Program-made: the position numbers and the translations under genes
Assembly (NCBI GenBank): GCA_012931725.1
Contig: CM022948.1
Span: 66,391,253-66,455,252 of the forward strand
Source: Litsea cubeba
Lineage: Eukaryota; Streptophyta; Magnoliopsida; Laurales; Lauraceae
DNA length: 64,000 bases
Direction: 5' to 3'
Part shown: positions 47,197 through 59,552 of the stretch, piece by piece
How the letters are laid out: every line of letters begins with the position of its first letter
Numbering within the stretch: position 1 is the first letter of the stretch
Notes under the pieces: model-generated
Told to the model about the DNA's origin: nothing
The model's input: the letters and a program-made list of their open reading frames with translations, nothing else
Databases searched by the model: none

Positions 47197-48076
47197 CATG
47201 TAAATTTTATATTCTTAGATAATTGAATTTAGCTTTCCACCAAAGTATGTGTTGCCTTCGTCGTATCATGCCAACTAGATACTGATATGGTCTTTGTGAA
47301 TACAAATTTATTTTTAAAAGACAGCTGCCATGGTATCATTTTGGGTTCCTATAAATGCTTTTATGGATATGTATTTTTGTTTTCTTTTGGTTGGAGTTTT
47401 AGAGCATAACTCTTTCAAGTGAATTTAAAGGCTTTGATGATGATGATGGTGGTGGTGGTGATCACTTCTACAGTAGCCCATGGCTGACTTTGAAGAAGAT
47501 TCAATCTTACAATTAGGCTTAAGATCTTTTAAAAAGGAGAAAATCCGGATACTTAGATGTTACCCGCTGTCTAATCTAGAGTATTAAATGGGCGCGCACA
47601 AGTAAAGCTTTTATTTCACAGTTAATTTTTTTAAAGAAAATTTTTCAATGGATACAGTTGATTTGGAATGAAACTGACCCTTCCGTAGGCCTCATTCAAA
47701 GATCAATGAATCAGAAAAATCAACATTTCTCAATTTTTATAAAATTCTGATGGTGGAATCTGCAACATGGGGATCAAAATTCACCCATCTCTTATGCATA
47801 TATAGGAACCCTATATCCTACGTTCCTCCTCTTCTAGTGGGCTCCATCGGGTGTAAAATTACCACTGCAATGTACAACTCTCCACAGCCAACGTATTAAA
47901 GACTACGAACTTCCCATACTTGTAGTTGCATGCATGCTCATAGCTCATTACAACACGTCACAACTTAAGCGAGACATTCATTGTACTTCATCCAAAGCTA
48001 ACCATAAAAACAAGTAATTCACGAATCAAAGACATGACAAAAAAAGCACTATTTAATACGAACCACTAGTATCATT

Positions 48077-48082
48077 TTTATT
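48077..48082 (-). terminator. poly(A) signal of peptide gene 2
   Basis: Minus-strand AATAAA in the same context as gene 1, about 210 bp after the stop. Confidence 0.6.
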
Positions 48083-48290
48083 TAGAACAAAGATTACATA
48101 TCTTTACACAATCCAATCTCGATCCGGATTGTTTTATTCAAACATATATAAGTCTGATTTATTTAAACATAAGTCAGACAACTTCAGGAAATGAAACATA
48201 TATAGAATTGAAATGAAGAAACGCATCTAGTGAATAGTATTATTTGCATTACTCTCAAGCTTCATCATTCTTGGTAGTGAGTTTTGACAT

Positions 48291-48539
48291 TCATGGAAGA
48301 GCGGGTGGTGGAGTGCATGGACCGCTTGGTGTGGGTGTGGGAGTGTGGGAACATGTGCTGCGGCCGGGAACCCCAGCAGAATCTTTTTGGAGGGACTGGA
48401 ACAGGGTTCTCTCTCTCCACAAGGACCCAGCTCCATCCAAAGGCCTAGTCGCCTCAAGAGGAGCTGAGCTAAAAACCAAGAAGGTGATGAAAAAGAAGAT
48501 TGCTGTGGTTGTGAAGAAGTTTACTCTGCAAGAGGCCAT
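48291..48539 (-). CDS. small secreted Cys/Pro-rich peptide, gene 2 (82 aa, shortened C-terminus)
   Basis: Closest relative of gene 1, with the same length and stop position. The signal peptide MASCRVNFFTTTAIFFFITF is followed by RPLDGAGSLWRERTLFQSLQ, a linker, and Cys-SHTPTPTPSGP-Cys-TPPPALP. The TGA after PALP is followed in frame by MSKLTTKNDEA and a further stop. Genes 3 and 4 have (S)TSK(L/H)TAKNVGL there, so the nonsense change predates the duplication that produced genes 1 and 2. The promoter, leader and 3' region all match gene 1. Either the short form is functional and the tail dispensable, or both are recent pseudogenes. Confidence 0.8.
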   Translation of the reverse strand: MASCRVNFFTTTAIFFFITFLVFSSAPLEATRPLDGAGSLWRERTLFQSLQKDSAGVPGRSTCSHTPTPTPSGPCTPPPALP

Positions 48540-48568
48540 CTCTTTGAAGAAACAAAGGTTATTTTTTA

Positions 48569-48672
<104 letters not shown>

Positions 48673-48784
48673 GTAGAGGTTTTAGAGATATTGGTCTTAA
48701 TGAAGGAGATGAGATGACTAGGATATGTTGTCTATTAAGGTGAAAAAAGGTGATGGTAATGAAGAAGTGGGCTGGGTGTTTATA

Positions 48785-48792
48785 TATTTATA
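48785..48792 (-). promoter_or_regulatory. TATA box of peptide gene 2
   Basis: TATAAATA within 'aaaccctataaatatataaa', identical to gene 1. It is 246 bp from the ATG because the GA tract is longer. Confidence 0.7.
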
Positions 48793-49052
48793 GGGTTTGG
48801 GCTAAAGATGTCCATTGGGATTGTGTAGAACGTTTTACTATGTTAAAATATTGAATGTTGAGTTTTAATTGACGGGTCTAATGGGGTATGTTATACCAAG
48901 GACCTAAATCTACATCCAGAAACGCAGTAAGAACCGATTGAGAGCAGACCTTGGACCCGACCCAGTTGGCCTCATGACCTCAAATACATTGGATTTGAAC
49001 AGCCCATTGGCCCAATATCTCTGACTTGGTTGACATGGTTAGCCTAATGGAG

Positions 49053-49415
49053 ATCAAACTTGGCCCTTTTCTTTTCCAAAAGACCAATACACATCCAACC
49101 TTCCTCTTTGGAGCACTGTCTACGACAAAGGGTAGTAAAGAATCCGAACTTCCCAAAATTGTTGTTGCCATGAATCAAGAACAGATATATTAGCATAAGT
49201 TGCGAATATGAAAGACGTACATGATAAAAAAATTGCAATAATTCAAACACAACCACAAGTATCATTTTTATTCTGGAAAAAGATTAATCTCTAAATACAA
49301 TCTAACTATCTTCGGATCATTTTATTTCAACACAATTCAGACAACTTTATGAAATAAAACACAATATTCAAATGAACAAACACAACCAGTGAACGGTGTT
49401 ATTTGCACGGAATGT
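49053..49415 (-). pseudogene. 3'-flank relic of another lost peptide gene
   Basis: Matches 34636-35010: 'gatcaaacttggc', 'ccaaccttcctctttgg', a minus-strand AATAAAAATGA at 49267-49272 and 'gtgaacggtgttatttgcac'. It breaks off exactly before the coding region and joins 'ggaatgtggtgcatgacaag', the left edge of the next unit. Confidence 0.6.
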
Positions 49416-49834
49416 GGTGCATGACAAGTGGCAGGCGTGGTTACACCTCAAATAATACACAATAGAGACAGATTCATTAGATATATGAAAGCCCAGCCAC
49501 AAGAATATATAATTTATGCATCAAAGACTTGATGTAAAATTACACATTCCAAACTCCAGGACACCTCATTCGAGCATAATTTAGACAAATTTATGAAATG
49601 AAAAACAGAATTGAAAAAAACACACAGGCGACAGTCCACTCATGGTTGAGTGGTGTTGGCACATTAGTTTCACAAGCATGGTCAACAATTCATCCCTGAG
49701 TTTAAGTATCACTCCTAAACGAGAAAATCAACAGACCAATGTAGCAAAAGAAAAAAAGAGTTGAAAAACAAACACACTAGTGAAAAATGCATGGTGTTAT
49801 TTGGATGACTCTCAAAATTTATCATTGACATAAT

Positions 49835-50152
49835 TTATACTGAACTCGGAGAGGAATTCCTGCGAAGACCCACATTCTTGGCAGTGTGTTTAGATGTCGA
49901 CGGAACTGTGGGCGGTGTAGGACATTTTTTTTCACCTGGTGTGGGAGTAGGAGTGTAGGAACAGGAACTGTGGTTGGAATCCCCACTAGAACCTTTTTGG
50001 AGGGACAGGAGCATGGTCCTCTCTCTAAACAAGGGCTCCCCAGCTGCATCCAAATGCCTTGTTGACGCAAGAGGTGCTGAGTTCAAAATCAAGAAGGTGA
50101 TGAAAAAGAAGATCCCTGTGGTTGTGAAGAGGTTTACTCTGCTAAAACCCAT
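49835..50152 (-). CDS. small secreted Cys/Pro-rich peptide, gene 3 (105 aa, full length)
   Basis: Starts MGFSRVNLFTTTGIFFFITF. The mature part reads RHLDAAGEPLFRERTMLLSLQKG, then Cys-SYTPTPTPGEKK-Cys (one residue longer than the other copies), PTPPTVPSTSKHTAKNVGL and a divergent end RRNSSPSSV. It is one of two members with a complete C-terminal tail. Many substitutions relative to the others, some in the LDGAG block, show it is an older branch. A (GA)42 tract lies in its leader. The upstream TATA block is not recognisable: the aligned region reads 'ggtctaaaaaccc'. Expression may therefore differ from or be weaker than that of genes 1, 2 and 4. Confidence 0.8.
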   Translation of the reverse strand: MGFSRVNLFTTTGIFFFITFLILNSAPLASTRHLDAAGEPLFRERTMLLSLQKGSSGDSNHSSCSYTPTPTPGEKKCPTPPTVPSTSKHTAKNVGLRRNSSPSSV

Positions 50153-50199
50153 CTCTTAGATGATAGAAGGGAAGGGTGATCTTCTATCTAAGTAGTTGT

Positions 50200-50202
<3 letters not shown>

Positions 50203-50286
<84 letters not shown>
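50203..50286. repeat. (GA)n microsatellite in the leader of peptide gene 3
   Basis: 84 bp of uninterrupted GA, about 50 bp upstream of the ATG. Open frames reading ERERER here are artefacts. Confidence 0.95.
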
Positions 50287-50289
<3 letters not shown>

Positions 50290-52072
50290 GTACTAGAGGA
50301 TTTAGAGATACCGCTTTCGAATGAGGGAGATGATGTGGTGAGGATCATGAGAAGAGAGTGTTGTAGGGGTTTTTAGACCGGTCATACTAATATCTTCTTG
50401 ATCTGTTAATGGACCCCACTCAAATGAGCCTGGTGCATTTCCAACCTTCCATCTCTCATTAATTAGCTTAATCAACTAACACTTAACAAAGGTTAAAAGA
50501 CTCAACCATGTTATTCTTTCCTTCCTCGTTACACTTAGATAGTTTATTTAAATGGGCCATCCCATCTTTAAAGTCCAAATCATTACTGAGAAGAAACTAG
50601 AGAGATGCACTGTATAATCCTTTTGAGAATGAGAGGCCCACAATGCGAACCATATGGATTGACATGGATGGTGGAATACTGTACCATGATTTTCTAAGTG
50701 ATCCATCCTATGTAATTATTAAAAAAAATTACACCTATGACCTATTTAATGTATTCACTGAGGGGCCCGCTTATAACAATTCAAACCGTCGGATCGAAAT
50801 TATCTTGCCGTTGGATTGAAAGAACCAAATGGGATAATTGGGTCAAGATTAGTATTTCCAATTGATTAGGCTGAGCTTCCTTGGTTGATCTTTTTTTTTT
50901 GAAAATTTATGTTTCCGTGCATCCATGCATCTTCGACTATGGTACTAACATATCCTATGTGGATTCCAAAACCCTGGCTGGTGTAGCATCTTATGGGATT
51001 TTGCTTGGGCAAAAATGACTCACCAGTAGACCACTTTTAGTGTGGGGAGAAAAAGTTGTACTTTTAATAGTTTATTATCATCTCCGAAATGCAATAGACT
51101 GCCTTTACAGCAGCGACCTATATGTAGAAACTGCATAGCTATGGTTTTAAAGACTTACATGATTTTGAAGACCTATGAATACGTTGGCTTGATAGGGCAT
51201 GCGAGAGAACTAACAAATAGAAGCGAGAAAAAACTTTTCTGAGTTGATACTAAACCATAGATTTGGTCAAAAAGGAGGATCCAATAGGAGAATTGACAAC
51301 TACTTTAAGCAGAAAATGATTAAAGTATCCTTACAAACATCTCCTCTTCTATTCCCTTTTTTTTTGGAGCACTTCTCAATACTCGCCCTCAAGTGCAATA
51401 CAGTAGGTGTATAATTGGAAACACTTGCATTTTTTTTTACACCGAATTATTCTTCGTGGGATTCGAATTTAAGATTGGTTAATTTTGATATCATCTTAAA
51501 TTTTTTCAGCTAGCCATTCATACAAGACCCTTGAGGCACTCCTCCTTCAAGTGGAATATGGTCGGCACACTTTTAGCAACGCGCATTTTTCTTAGATCAG
51601 CACATGGTATCTTACATGATATTAAAGTGGGTTTCGATCACTTCATTCTTGTGTAGTCCATGTGACAATCCTGTCCATGAAATCTATAGGGCCTACACGT
51701 TAGAGGAAATACTGGTAGAATAGTTTCACACCCCCACATTATTCAAATAATAAGTTTCCACCTACCTGCAACTTTCAGATTTCACTTTTATAGTGTTGAA
51801 TCCAAGTTGATCAAAGAAAGGAGGCCTTAAAAAAGAGAGAGAATACTTGGCAATTGAGGAATGTAGGAAAGAAAAGGGCAAAAGCACCATAATTCATAAT
51901 GCAAAAGGTAAAGAGCCAGAGATCCAAGGCCGTTTGTCGGTTTGGGAGCTGCTGCGTGCGCAACTCGGCGTCCCACTTAAAGGGAAAAGGAGAGAAAAAT
52001 CAGACACAGATAGGAGGAATACATATCCAAACTCCATGACATCTCCCATTACATGAATGAATATTGCACTTT
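50290..52072. other. intergenic
   Basis: Bases 50385-50450 resemble 59760-59820 ('gatctg.taatgga' and 'gatcaatgagcctggtacat'), another trace of duplicated flanks. No gene seen. Confidence 0.45.
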
Positions 52073-52192
52073 TTGTTTTTTTTGGCTGCCTGGCTCAGTG
52101 GCCCAGGTGAGAAGGATTAAAGTCTCCCACCAGCACCCCGGGGAGAGGAATGGGAGCGGGGCCGTAACCACCGAGCCACCCATTTATTCCCC
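52073..52192 (-). mobile_element. short SINE with 16-bp TSD
   Basis: 'atgaatattgcacttt' is duplicated perfectly at 52057-52072 and 52193-52208. Read on the minus strand the insert is 120 bp. It carries TGGCTCGGTGGTT near its start, resembling an RNA polymerase III A box, and ends with an A8-C-A5 tail against the TSD. The long perfect TSD and A tail are hallmarks of LINE-mobilised SINEs. The sequence also folds back on itself (TGGCTCAGTGG against CCACCGAGCCA). Confidence 0.8.
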
Positions 52193-52208
52193 ATGAATAT
52201 TGCACTTT

Positions 52209-54304
52209 ATGTGTATGGGTTCAGATTACAATACTACACATCCCACACGGTTTCAATAAAAAAAGAAAAAAAGAAACAAGACTAAACTTTACTGCATTGC
52301 TGATGCCATAAACAATAAAATAAACTGATCACACTGCATGCATTTCCGATACAATTAGTCAGCCATGTGACATAGAACTTATGGATGAAACAACTCCAGA
52401 ATGGGTACTACTTCTACAGTGCAAAACAGTGTTTCTGTTCCTTAATTACTATTAAGAAAACTGTGTACCTGTTTGAAATTTCGTTTAACTAGTTTCAGAA
52501 AATTGTATAGGGTTGGGTCCAATATTTTTTAGGAAAATTTTAAATGAGGCCTTAAATTCTTGCCTTATTTTTACAAGTTTCAGAAGTTTTCAAAGTAGAC
52601 CCTAAGTTTTTCACAAAGTTTTCAATTAAGGACATCCATCCATTTAAAGCTATTTTCAGACAACTTTTTCCCTCAATTTTTTAAAATATCTAAATTACCG
52701 TTTATTAAAATAAAACCTTCATTCACTTCCTCTATATTCTCTTCATTTTCTTCACCGACATCCTCACGGTGATCAATGACAATCAGCAACCCCACGACGA
52801 TCGGCTACATGTAGTGGCTGCCGGAACCATGTCATAGCTAATTAAATGAATGATAGTTTGAGTATGTAAAAATATTAAGAGAAAAGGTGTCTACCTGAGC
52901 TCAGCCTGCCTCACACATGTCAGGGCTGAGCCCAGCCCTTTATTCGATCAATCTAGGATGAGAGGATTTTTATCATTTGTTTGGGGTTTCTAATACTTGT
53001 TTGGGTAAATCACTAAATCGAAGCCTGACCCGGATATTGAAAGAGCCAGAAATTTAGATCTAGGCTCCACCCAACTTTAAAAAGACATACCCATATCTAG
53101 CCCAAGCCTAACATGGCCCTTAAGTGTCAAACACAAGCCCGGCCTGCCTTACACATCGGGAATAGGCCAGCCTGCCCATTTTAGTTACATGGTCTAGCTG
53201 AGTTGTTTTTCTTGTACCTTTATTTTGGGCTTTGTAGCCACATGCTTGGGTGAATCAGTTACTAAACTACATGCACTACTTCGGATTGGGCTGGGCTAGC
53301 CTTCGAAGCTTTTTATACTTAATCCAAGCACAACCCATAGATTTAACGGGACAAAAATTTAGATCCACCACAGGATGGAGAACAAAAATCCAATGTCACA
53401 GCCCAAAGCAAGATAATCCTCTTGAAGGGAGGAAACTTGTCCTGATTTTCATGCAATCCACTGAACTGTGTAAACATTTTTCTTGTAATGAAGGAATTGG
53501 TTTTTCTCGATAGAGAGGGTTTTTATTTCCTATGAAAGGAGTAAGAATGAAAGATTCCACACTTTTATCACCATCACCACCATCATCAAAGCCTTGTTCA
53601 AACTATGTAGGGGTTCACCATATGAATTTTATTTTTCCATTCCAATCTATTTATAAAATGCCGTTTTCTCAGAATTTATGAATTTTGTTTCTCTATTTCA
53701 ATTTATCTATAAAATGTTGTTTTCTCAAAATTTATGTATGGGTTATGACAAAAGTTTTAAGCTCACTGTCAATGTACCTAATGCAATCCTCCTTTATCCA
53801 ATAGTAAAAGCTGGTGAAGTAAGATTATTCTCTTATGTTTATTCTCTCATGTGAAAACAAAAATATACATAAAGTGCGGAATCCTCTTGTTGGACAAAAG
53901 CATCAATATTTCAAGTAAAGAAATATAAGAGATAAATGTATGAGAAATGTCTAGTAATTGGAATAAGGAGTAAAAAATTGGGATACCATTAAGAGAGTGA
54001 AAAGATGAATTTAATTTGATAAACGAAAAAAAGACGTTCCTAGTTAAAAGGGAAAAGAGGGTACACTCGGTCCTAAACTCGTAGATAGCATTTGGTTTGC
54101 TGGAATGGTTGTAGGCGGGAATGGAATGGAGACCGGAATGAGTATGGAATGGAATGAGGCAGGAATAGGCATTTCCATTCCAGCGTTTAGTGCGCTGGAA
54201 TGAGTCCTGAAATGGAATAAAATTTACATAAGACTGACCAAAATACCTTTGTTAGATTTTTATCTTTGGCTCAGTCAATGTATAGATTATAATATTATTA
54301 AATA
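52209..54304. other. intergenic with a retroposon tail and a GGAATG-rich patch
   Basis: Minus-strand 'caaggctttgatgatggtgg' at ~53571-53597 is an RTE/SINE-type tail like those in the 1.3-2.9-kb array. A GGAATG-rich patch lies at ~54100-54215. No gene seen. Confidence 0.45.
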
Positions 54305-54534
54305 GGTGAGGCCCACACAAGCTCTTCTATTTTATAATCTTATAATAATAATAATATATAGATTATATTATTATTATATAGTAGGATCCACACAAGTTCT
54401 TCTATTTTATAATCTTTTAACAATAATAATAATGTATATATTATATTATTATTATATAAGTGGGGCTCACACAAGTTCTTCTATTTTATAATCTTATAAT
54501 AATAATATATATATTATATTATATTATTATATAG
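54305..54534. repeat. three-copy ~77-bp AT-rich tandem repeat
   Basis: Units start near 54305, 54381 and 54460, each with 'cacacaag.tcttctatttt' followed by an AT run. A partial fourth begins at 54535 ('gtggggcccacgca'). Confidence 0.85.
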
Positions 54535-55222
54535 GTGGGGCCCACGCATGTTTGATCGTTCCCCAAGTGTAGGGTACGATTGTAGTAATAATCTGGTAAA
54601 TCCAGGTCGATCCACAGGGAGCAAAGCTTTTCAAGAAACCTTCCAACTTTGACATGTCCTAAATAAACACTAAATTTGGCCTAAATAGAAACTAATTAAA
54701 TTATATAACTAAATATAAAAAGTTTAATTACAATGCTTTCCAAAATGAAAGAACTATTGTAATAATGGAAACCTAATCTAAGCAATCCTAAAATATCTAA
54801 AAACCTGCAAAAGAACACACAAATCAAACGACTAGTTTAAAAAAAATCAAAACAAAATTTCCTAAATTAGATCCTACTTACCAAAATCAATTTTTATGCA
54901 AATATGAATGATCTATAATGCCTTAATTGCTAACAATGCAATTTTATGCAAGTTTCTATAGCTCCCAGATTTCCCAATCTCCAATTCTCAGACAAGGATC
55001 GGCTGGCCAACATCATCCACAACAACTCCTGGCGTCTTCCTCCTCATCTTCCTGCGGAGCTTCATTATTTCCTTCTTTAGTCTACAAGTCAAATCTCGCT
55101 AGAGGAGTCTTCTACCTCAGATTCTCTCCTTTGGCAAGGCAATCTAACCAGGACTCTCTCTCTCTCTCAAAGAAGCCTGGAATCTTCTGAGATACAGTCA
55201 AGCAGTGGTTAATTGGCCAGGT
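54535..55222. other. intergenic; possible retroelement leader
   Basis: 'ccccaagtgtagggtacgat' followed by 'ggtcgatccacaggga' (~54562-54620) is a string seen in leaders of some plant LTR elements. No LTR pair was found around it. Confidence 0.35.
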
Positions 55223-57786
55223 GGCACGACCCGAACCCGAGATTTTAACTAAATCGAGTTAACCCCGAGTCGCGTCACATACTTACTCCCGTGAATTTCA
55301 ATTACATTAAACTCACAAGGGATATCAATTACACATTATACGGAATATTAACATATAAATAAATATACATTGTTCATATTCAAAACAAAATTCATCTACA
55401 ATTTGTACAAACATCCACTTGCGTATTTAAGTACAATGCAAGGATCAATGAAAAGTATAAACGTTTCAAAAAAAAAAAAAAACAACTCTTATCAAATTTC
55501 ATTCTCTCAAATCTCATCTTCATTCTACGAGTCTACCTGGAGGAACCAAACAGGTCTCCTCCGCTGGCGCTGCGGCCTAGGGACAAGCACGAGCAACTGG
55601 ACCTGTAATGCCATCAATAACACTATGAATTCAACAATTCAGCAATGTATAAACAGATCCATGATACACTTGCTAATCACATAATCATTTTTTTCTAATT
55701 CAATGTTAGACTTAAACAATAATCGATGTTAGTCTTATTCCAAGTTGGCAGCTACAATAACATTTCCAATCATATACCATATTCTTAAAAAGGAAGAATT
55801 ACCATCTTTCTAAATATGAATGATTACCATCTTCCATACAGAAGGATTCATACTGTAGGAATTATCAGTGTCCGGGCCAGGGACTACTGACATCACTACA
55901 GAGCTCCCCCAAATAATCTGCTGCAGCAGTAACAGCTCAAATGAGCTTATAGAAATCATCATGTAGTGCCAGACTCAATGAATAATACAAGTCAATATAT
56001 TAATTCCATTTAATTACAAATGAATGGATACGAGTCAATTTCTACTCCATTCTGGATATAATTCAGTGTACAATTAAACAATACCAACCATTCAGGTGTA
56101 ATCCTCAGTTATTTAATGTACATGTGTTATTCTCGACAGATATCACAGTTTATATGATTTTATACATTAAAGTCCCCCTATTAACACCCATGGAGAATGT
56201 TAACAACATTAATTTAATCAATAGGCTCTTATATTAAAATTAAGACATTAAATCTGAAAATTTATCATTTCGGTTAACTGTTCGGTCACCTTTTGTTTGA
56301 CCGAACTGCACAACTCGGTTAACCTTTCGGTTAACCGAACTTCCTCGGCTAGCTTCACAGAAGCTCACATTTCCACTTAAAGTCAGTATTGACTGTCGGT
56401 CACCTCCTCTGTTAACCATCGGTTAACTGAACTTTGTCGGTTCACCCTTCGGACGTTCGTCGGTTCATAATCCAGAGAGCATCAATTCTCTGAAATTTCA
56501 CCGTAAACTCGGTTGACCTGTCGGTCGTCCGAACTTCCTTTATAGGCTAACCAAACTTATTTCGATCAGCATTCGATTCGCAAACCAGAGTCGAATTTTT
56601 CCACTTAGAAATCACAAACTGAGTTCGGTTCCCAATTTGTTCACCTGTCGGTTGACCGAACTGCCCATAACAGTTTACAGAATTCGATTCAGAATTCAGT
56701 TCTGAACTCCATCTTCTTCACAACCTGTATAAATCTCTGGAACCTCCTGTTCCCTTCTCAATATCATTTTCATGCATATAACACTTCTATTTCACCATTC
56801 CAATCCAATCGATTAATTCAAACACCTTCCAATCCATTCAAATAAACTACATATAATTCCATTCAACAACATAGAGCTGAAGTGCTGAACTCTAATTTAT
56901 GATCAAACTAAAAGAAACCAACATTAAATTAAATCTAATCACAAATACTTGTTCATACTTGCCTTTCACTTGAATCTCAAGATAAAAACTTCTTTTGTTA
57001 ACTTGAGAGTTGAGATTAAAATCCCCAATTGAAAACCCCTTTCTTAAACCTAACATCATGAGATAACCAAAACAAGATTTCTTAAGTCGATTATGCTAAA
57101 ACTCATTCACAACTCTCAAATATAAGAAATAACCCAAATCACTTACTTGTAACCTTGAAGAAAGAAAATCTGAGATGCTTCTCAAATTTAAACTCCAATA
57201 AAACCAAGCACAAAGATGAGGAAGATGATAACACTAATTTCTCCTTTGAAAACCACTTGTAAAAATCCCTTTCCAAGTACTTGACCAAAGAACAAGGAGA
57301 AGAAACGAAGAAGAGCTGGACTCAGGCCTCTTGGGTTCTCTAGCATGCCCTAGTGCTTCCAGCTCTTGGTTCTTTTGAACCTTATCACATTCATTTCACA
57401 TTATAACCCCATTCATTTTACACATTTCAGGTTTTAGTCAATTTAAGACCCACTTACTTCATCTTCAACCAAATGCAATTAAGTGTATTATGAAAATTGA
57501 TGTACGCGTCGAGATACATACGATGGTATCAAATCTCACCACATTCGAAGAAAGACGCATAAATCAGTATTTACGGAAAAGTCCTTAATTCCATCAAATT
57601 AAGTGTAAAATCATCTTAATTCACTTAGTCTCTTCCAAATTATCTTATTATACTTAATTCATTCTTCCAATATTAACTTAACTTACTTTGATCATTAATC
57701 ACATTTAAATCGACTAATTATGCTTAATACGCATAATCTCAATTAATTAGAGTTAATCTTGATTAACTCGGGAACGAAGTATAACA
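55223..57786 (-). mobile_element. 2.56-kb solo LTR, third family
   Basis: Plus strand TGGCACGACCCGAACCC...GAAGTATAACA, flanked by 'ccagg' (55218-55222) and 'ccatg' (57787-57791), a 5-bp TSD with one change. No coding domains. A minus-strand 'ggttataatgtg' ~390 bp from the right end and the palindrome position suggest minus orientation. The A-rich run at ~55470-55485 is unremarkable. Confidence 0.65.
56270..56660. repeat. cluster of TTCGGTTAACCGAA palindromes
   Basis: A perfect TTCGGTTAACCGAA at 56326-56339 and about ten variants or half sites (CGGTTGACCGAAC, TTCGGTCA, CGGTTAACTG) occur within 390 bp. They lie 1.1-1.5 kb from the probable LTR start. Confidence 0.8.
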
Positions 57787-57789
57787 CCA

Positions 57790-58172
57790 TGCCTGTTCTG
57801 GAACAAGCTGATGAATCCCAGACTAGCCTCATTCATAGGAAAACCCTCACTGATCTTTGCGTGAAGCAGAGAGGTTGGGCTTTGGCTTCCAGGTGCTGCC
57901 TCTGTCTTAGCAATGAAGAAGACGACCTCCACCTTTTCTTTTACTGTCCCTTGGCTCTTCAGCTATGGAGGTGGATCCTTAGTCATGGAGCAAACTCCCC
58001 TATCCTCCCCCTGTCTGTGCCAGTTATTTGGTCCTCTCTAACCCAGGGTGTAGGAGCCCCTGGTCGGAATTTTGCTGCAGTTATCTTTTTGCGAGTGATA
58101 TATCTCTGTTCTCTGGACTCTCTGAAACGACTCAAACCACCGCAATTTGAAGCCTTCTCCGGCCAGAGCTAA
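57790..58172 (+). pseudogene. LINE reverse-transcriptase tail (zf-RVT) remnant
   Basis: The open frame includes LCVKQRGWALASRCCLCLSN, EEDDLHLFFYC and LWRWIL. This spacing of C-x-x-C, H and C is the zinc-finger module (zf-RVT) at the end of plant L1-type LINE polyproteins. RT and endonuclease parts are absent, and the upstream side is the solo LTR. It is a dead fragment. Confidence 0.65.
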
Positions 58173-58534
58173 GTTCTTAAGTCTGGATCCGATAAGAGGT
58201 ATGGTCAGCTCTACTACTGGTTCTAGATTTAATCAACATCCTGCTATTCTCCCTTTAGGCCTGATGATGTGATTTGTTATTCCTCGGCTTCTCTTTCTTT
58301 CTTCCTTTTGCCTGAGCTACATTTGGCCTGGTTCCTACATTTGGCCTGGGCTGACATAAGTGTCTCTCCGGCTGACATAAGTGTTGCTACATGGGTGCGA
58401 CCAGACCTGCGATATCCGATAAACTCTTTGAAAAATCTTTCAAATCTTCCATTTTAATATTAGACTTCTAACTTGACCATTGCCCGTACCACCCAAATGA
58501 AAATCATGAGTCTGCCATTTCTTTCTCTCTGTCC

Positions 58535-58656
58535 ACTTCGACCCAACTCATTCAAAAAGGGCTTGTCGCCTCGAGAGCTGCTGAGCTCAAAACCAAGAAT
58601 ATGTTGAAAAGGAAGATTGTTGTGGGTGGGAAGAGGTTTCCTATGCAAGAGGCCAT
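58535..58656 (-). pseudogene. peptide-gene pseudogene
   Basis: A minus-strand ATG at 58656-58654 opens MASCIGNLFPPTTIFLFNIF and LVLSSAALEAT, the family signal peptide. The frame then shifts and the Cys-loop, TPTPTP and tail are missing. The upstream side is still alignable, with a short GA run (four repeats) and TATAAATT near 58842-58849, so the lesion is in the coding part. Confidence 0.75.
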
Positions 58657-59199
58657 ATTGTACCGGAAACAAAGGTCATCTTTTATATGGGGTAGTTGTG
58701 GAAAGAGAGAGAACTGTAGAGGTTTCAGAGATACTGGTTTTAAATGAAGGAAATGAGATAAATTAGGATTTAGCATCTGTTGTTGAAGAAATAAAGATGA
58801 GAGAGCTGGTGAGAATGAAATAAAAAAGACTGGGATGTTTGAATTTATATGGTTTGAGCCAAAATGGTCCCTTGGTGTTGTGTTGAAGTTTGGAATGACT
58901 TGTCATGGACGGGTCCGGTGGGACCCAGGACCAAAATACACAGCTATAAAAATGCCAAAATATTCAATTCATGAGGAGACTATCTTTTATTAATTTTTTA
59001 AGGAGACCTTAAAAACTGCCCAAATCCACCCCAGCACAGAAGCCATTAACGTGTGATTTGGACCTCCGAATGTACCAAACTGGTCAAACCCAAACAAAAC
59101 TCTAGGGGTCTGACACCCTTATTGGTAGGGACACAGTGTGAACACCTCACGCTTGTTGGACTTATTGTACTGGACCCAAATAGCGTATACAATTGAGAC

Positions 59200-59552
59200 T
59201 AGGGATGTAAATTGGTCCCGATGTTTCGATTATTCAGAGGTTTCAATCCGTTAAAAATCGGATCTGGATCTTTATTTAGGCCCTGATAAGTAAATGAGTC
59301 CGGGTTTGGTTCAACTTGGTTCGGACCTGTGGACCCGAGACATGACATGTTACCTCAATTTTTTAAAATCTTTTATAAAAATTGTATGTTTTTTAATATC
59401 ATCCTCTACCTAAACCCAGACCCGGATCAAAACCCGTCCCATATATGGTTCTGTATGATTACGGTTCTGGAGCCAAGAAACTGGCTCCGAAATGATTTCG
59501 GGTCAGGATCCGGTTCCACCTTCTCACCAAAACCTACCCGTTTACAACCCTA
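59200..59552. mobile_element. hAT-type MITE
   Basis: Ends TAGGGATGTAAATTGG and, inverted, TAGGGTTGTAAACGGG. Subterminal GGATC(C/T)GG and GGTTC repeats are present. The 8-bp flanks agree poorly ('attgagac' and 'ataatacc'), so the TSD has decayed or the border is slightly off. Confidence 0.55.

Noticed and set aside
50176..50376. Open frames encoding poly(Glu-Arg)
   Set aside because: Translation of the (GA)n tract in the leader of peptide gene 3; the same applies at 23.1 kb.
52073..52192. A functional tRNA gene
   Set aside because: Only an A-box-like element; no B box, no cloverleaf, and the 16-bp TSD with A tail shows a SINE.
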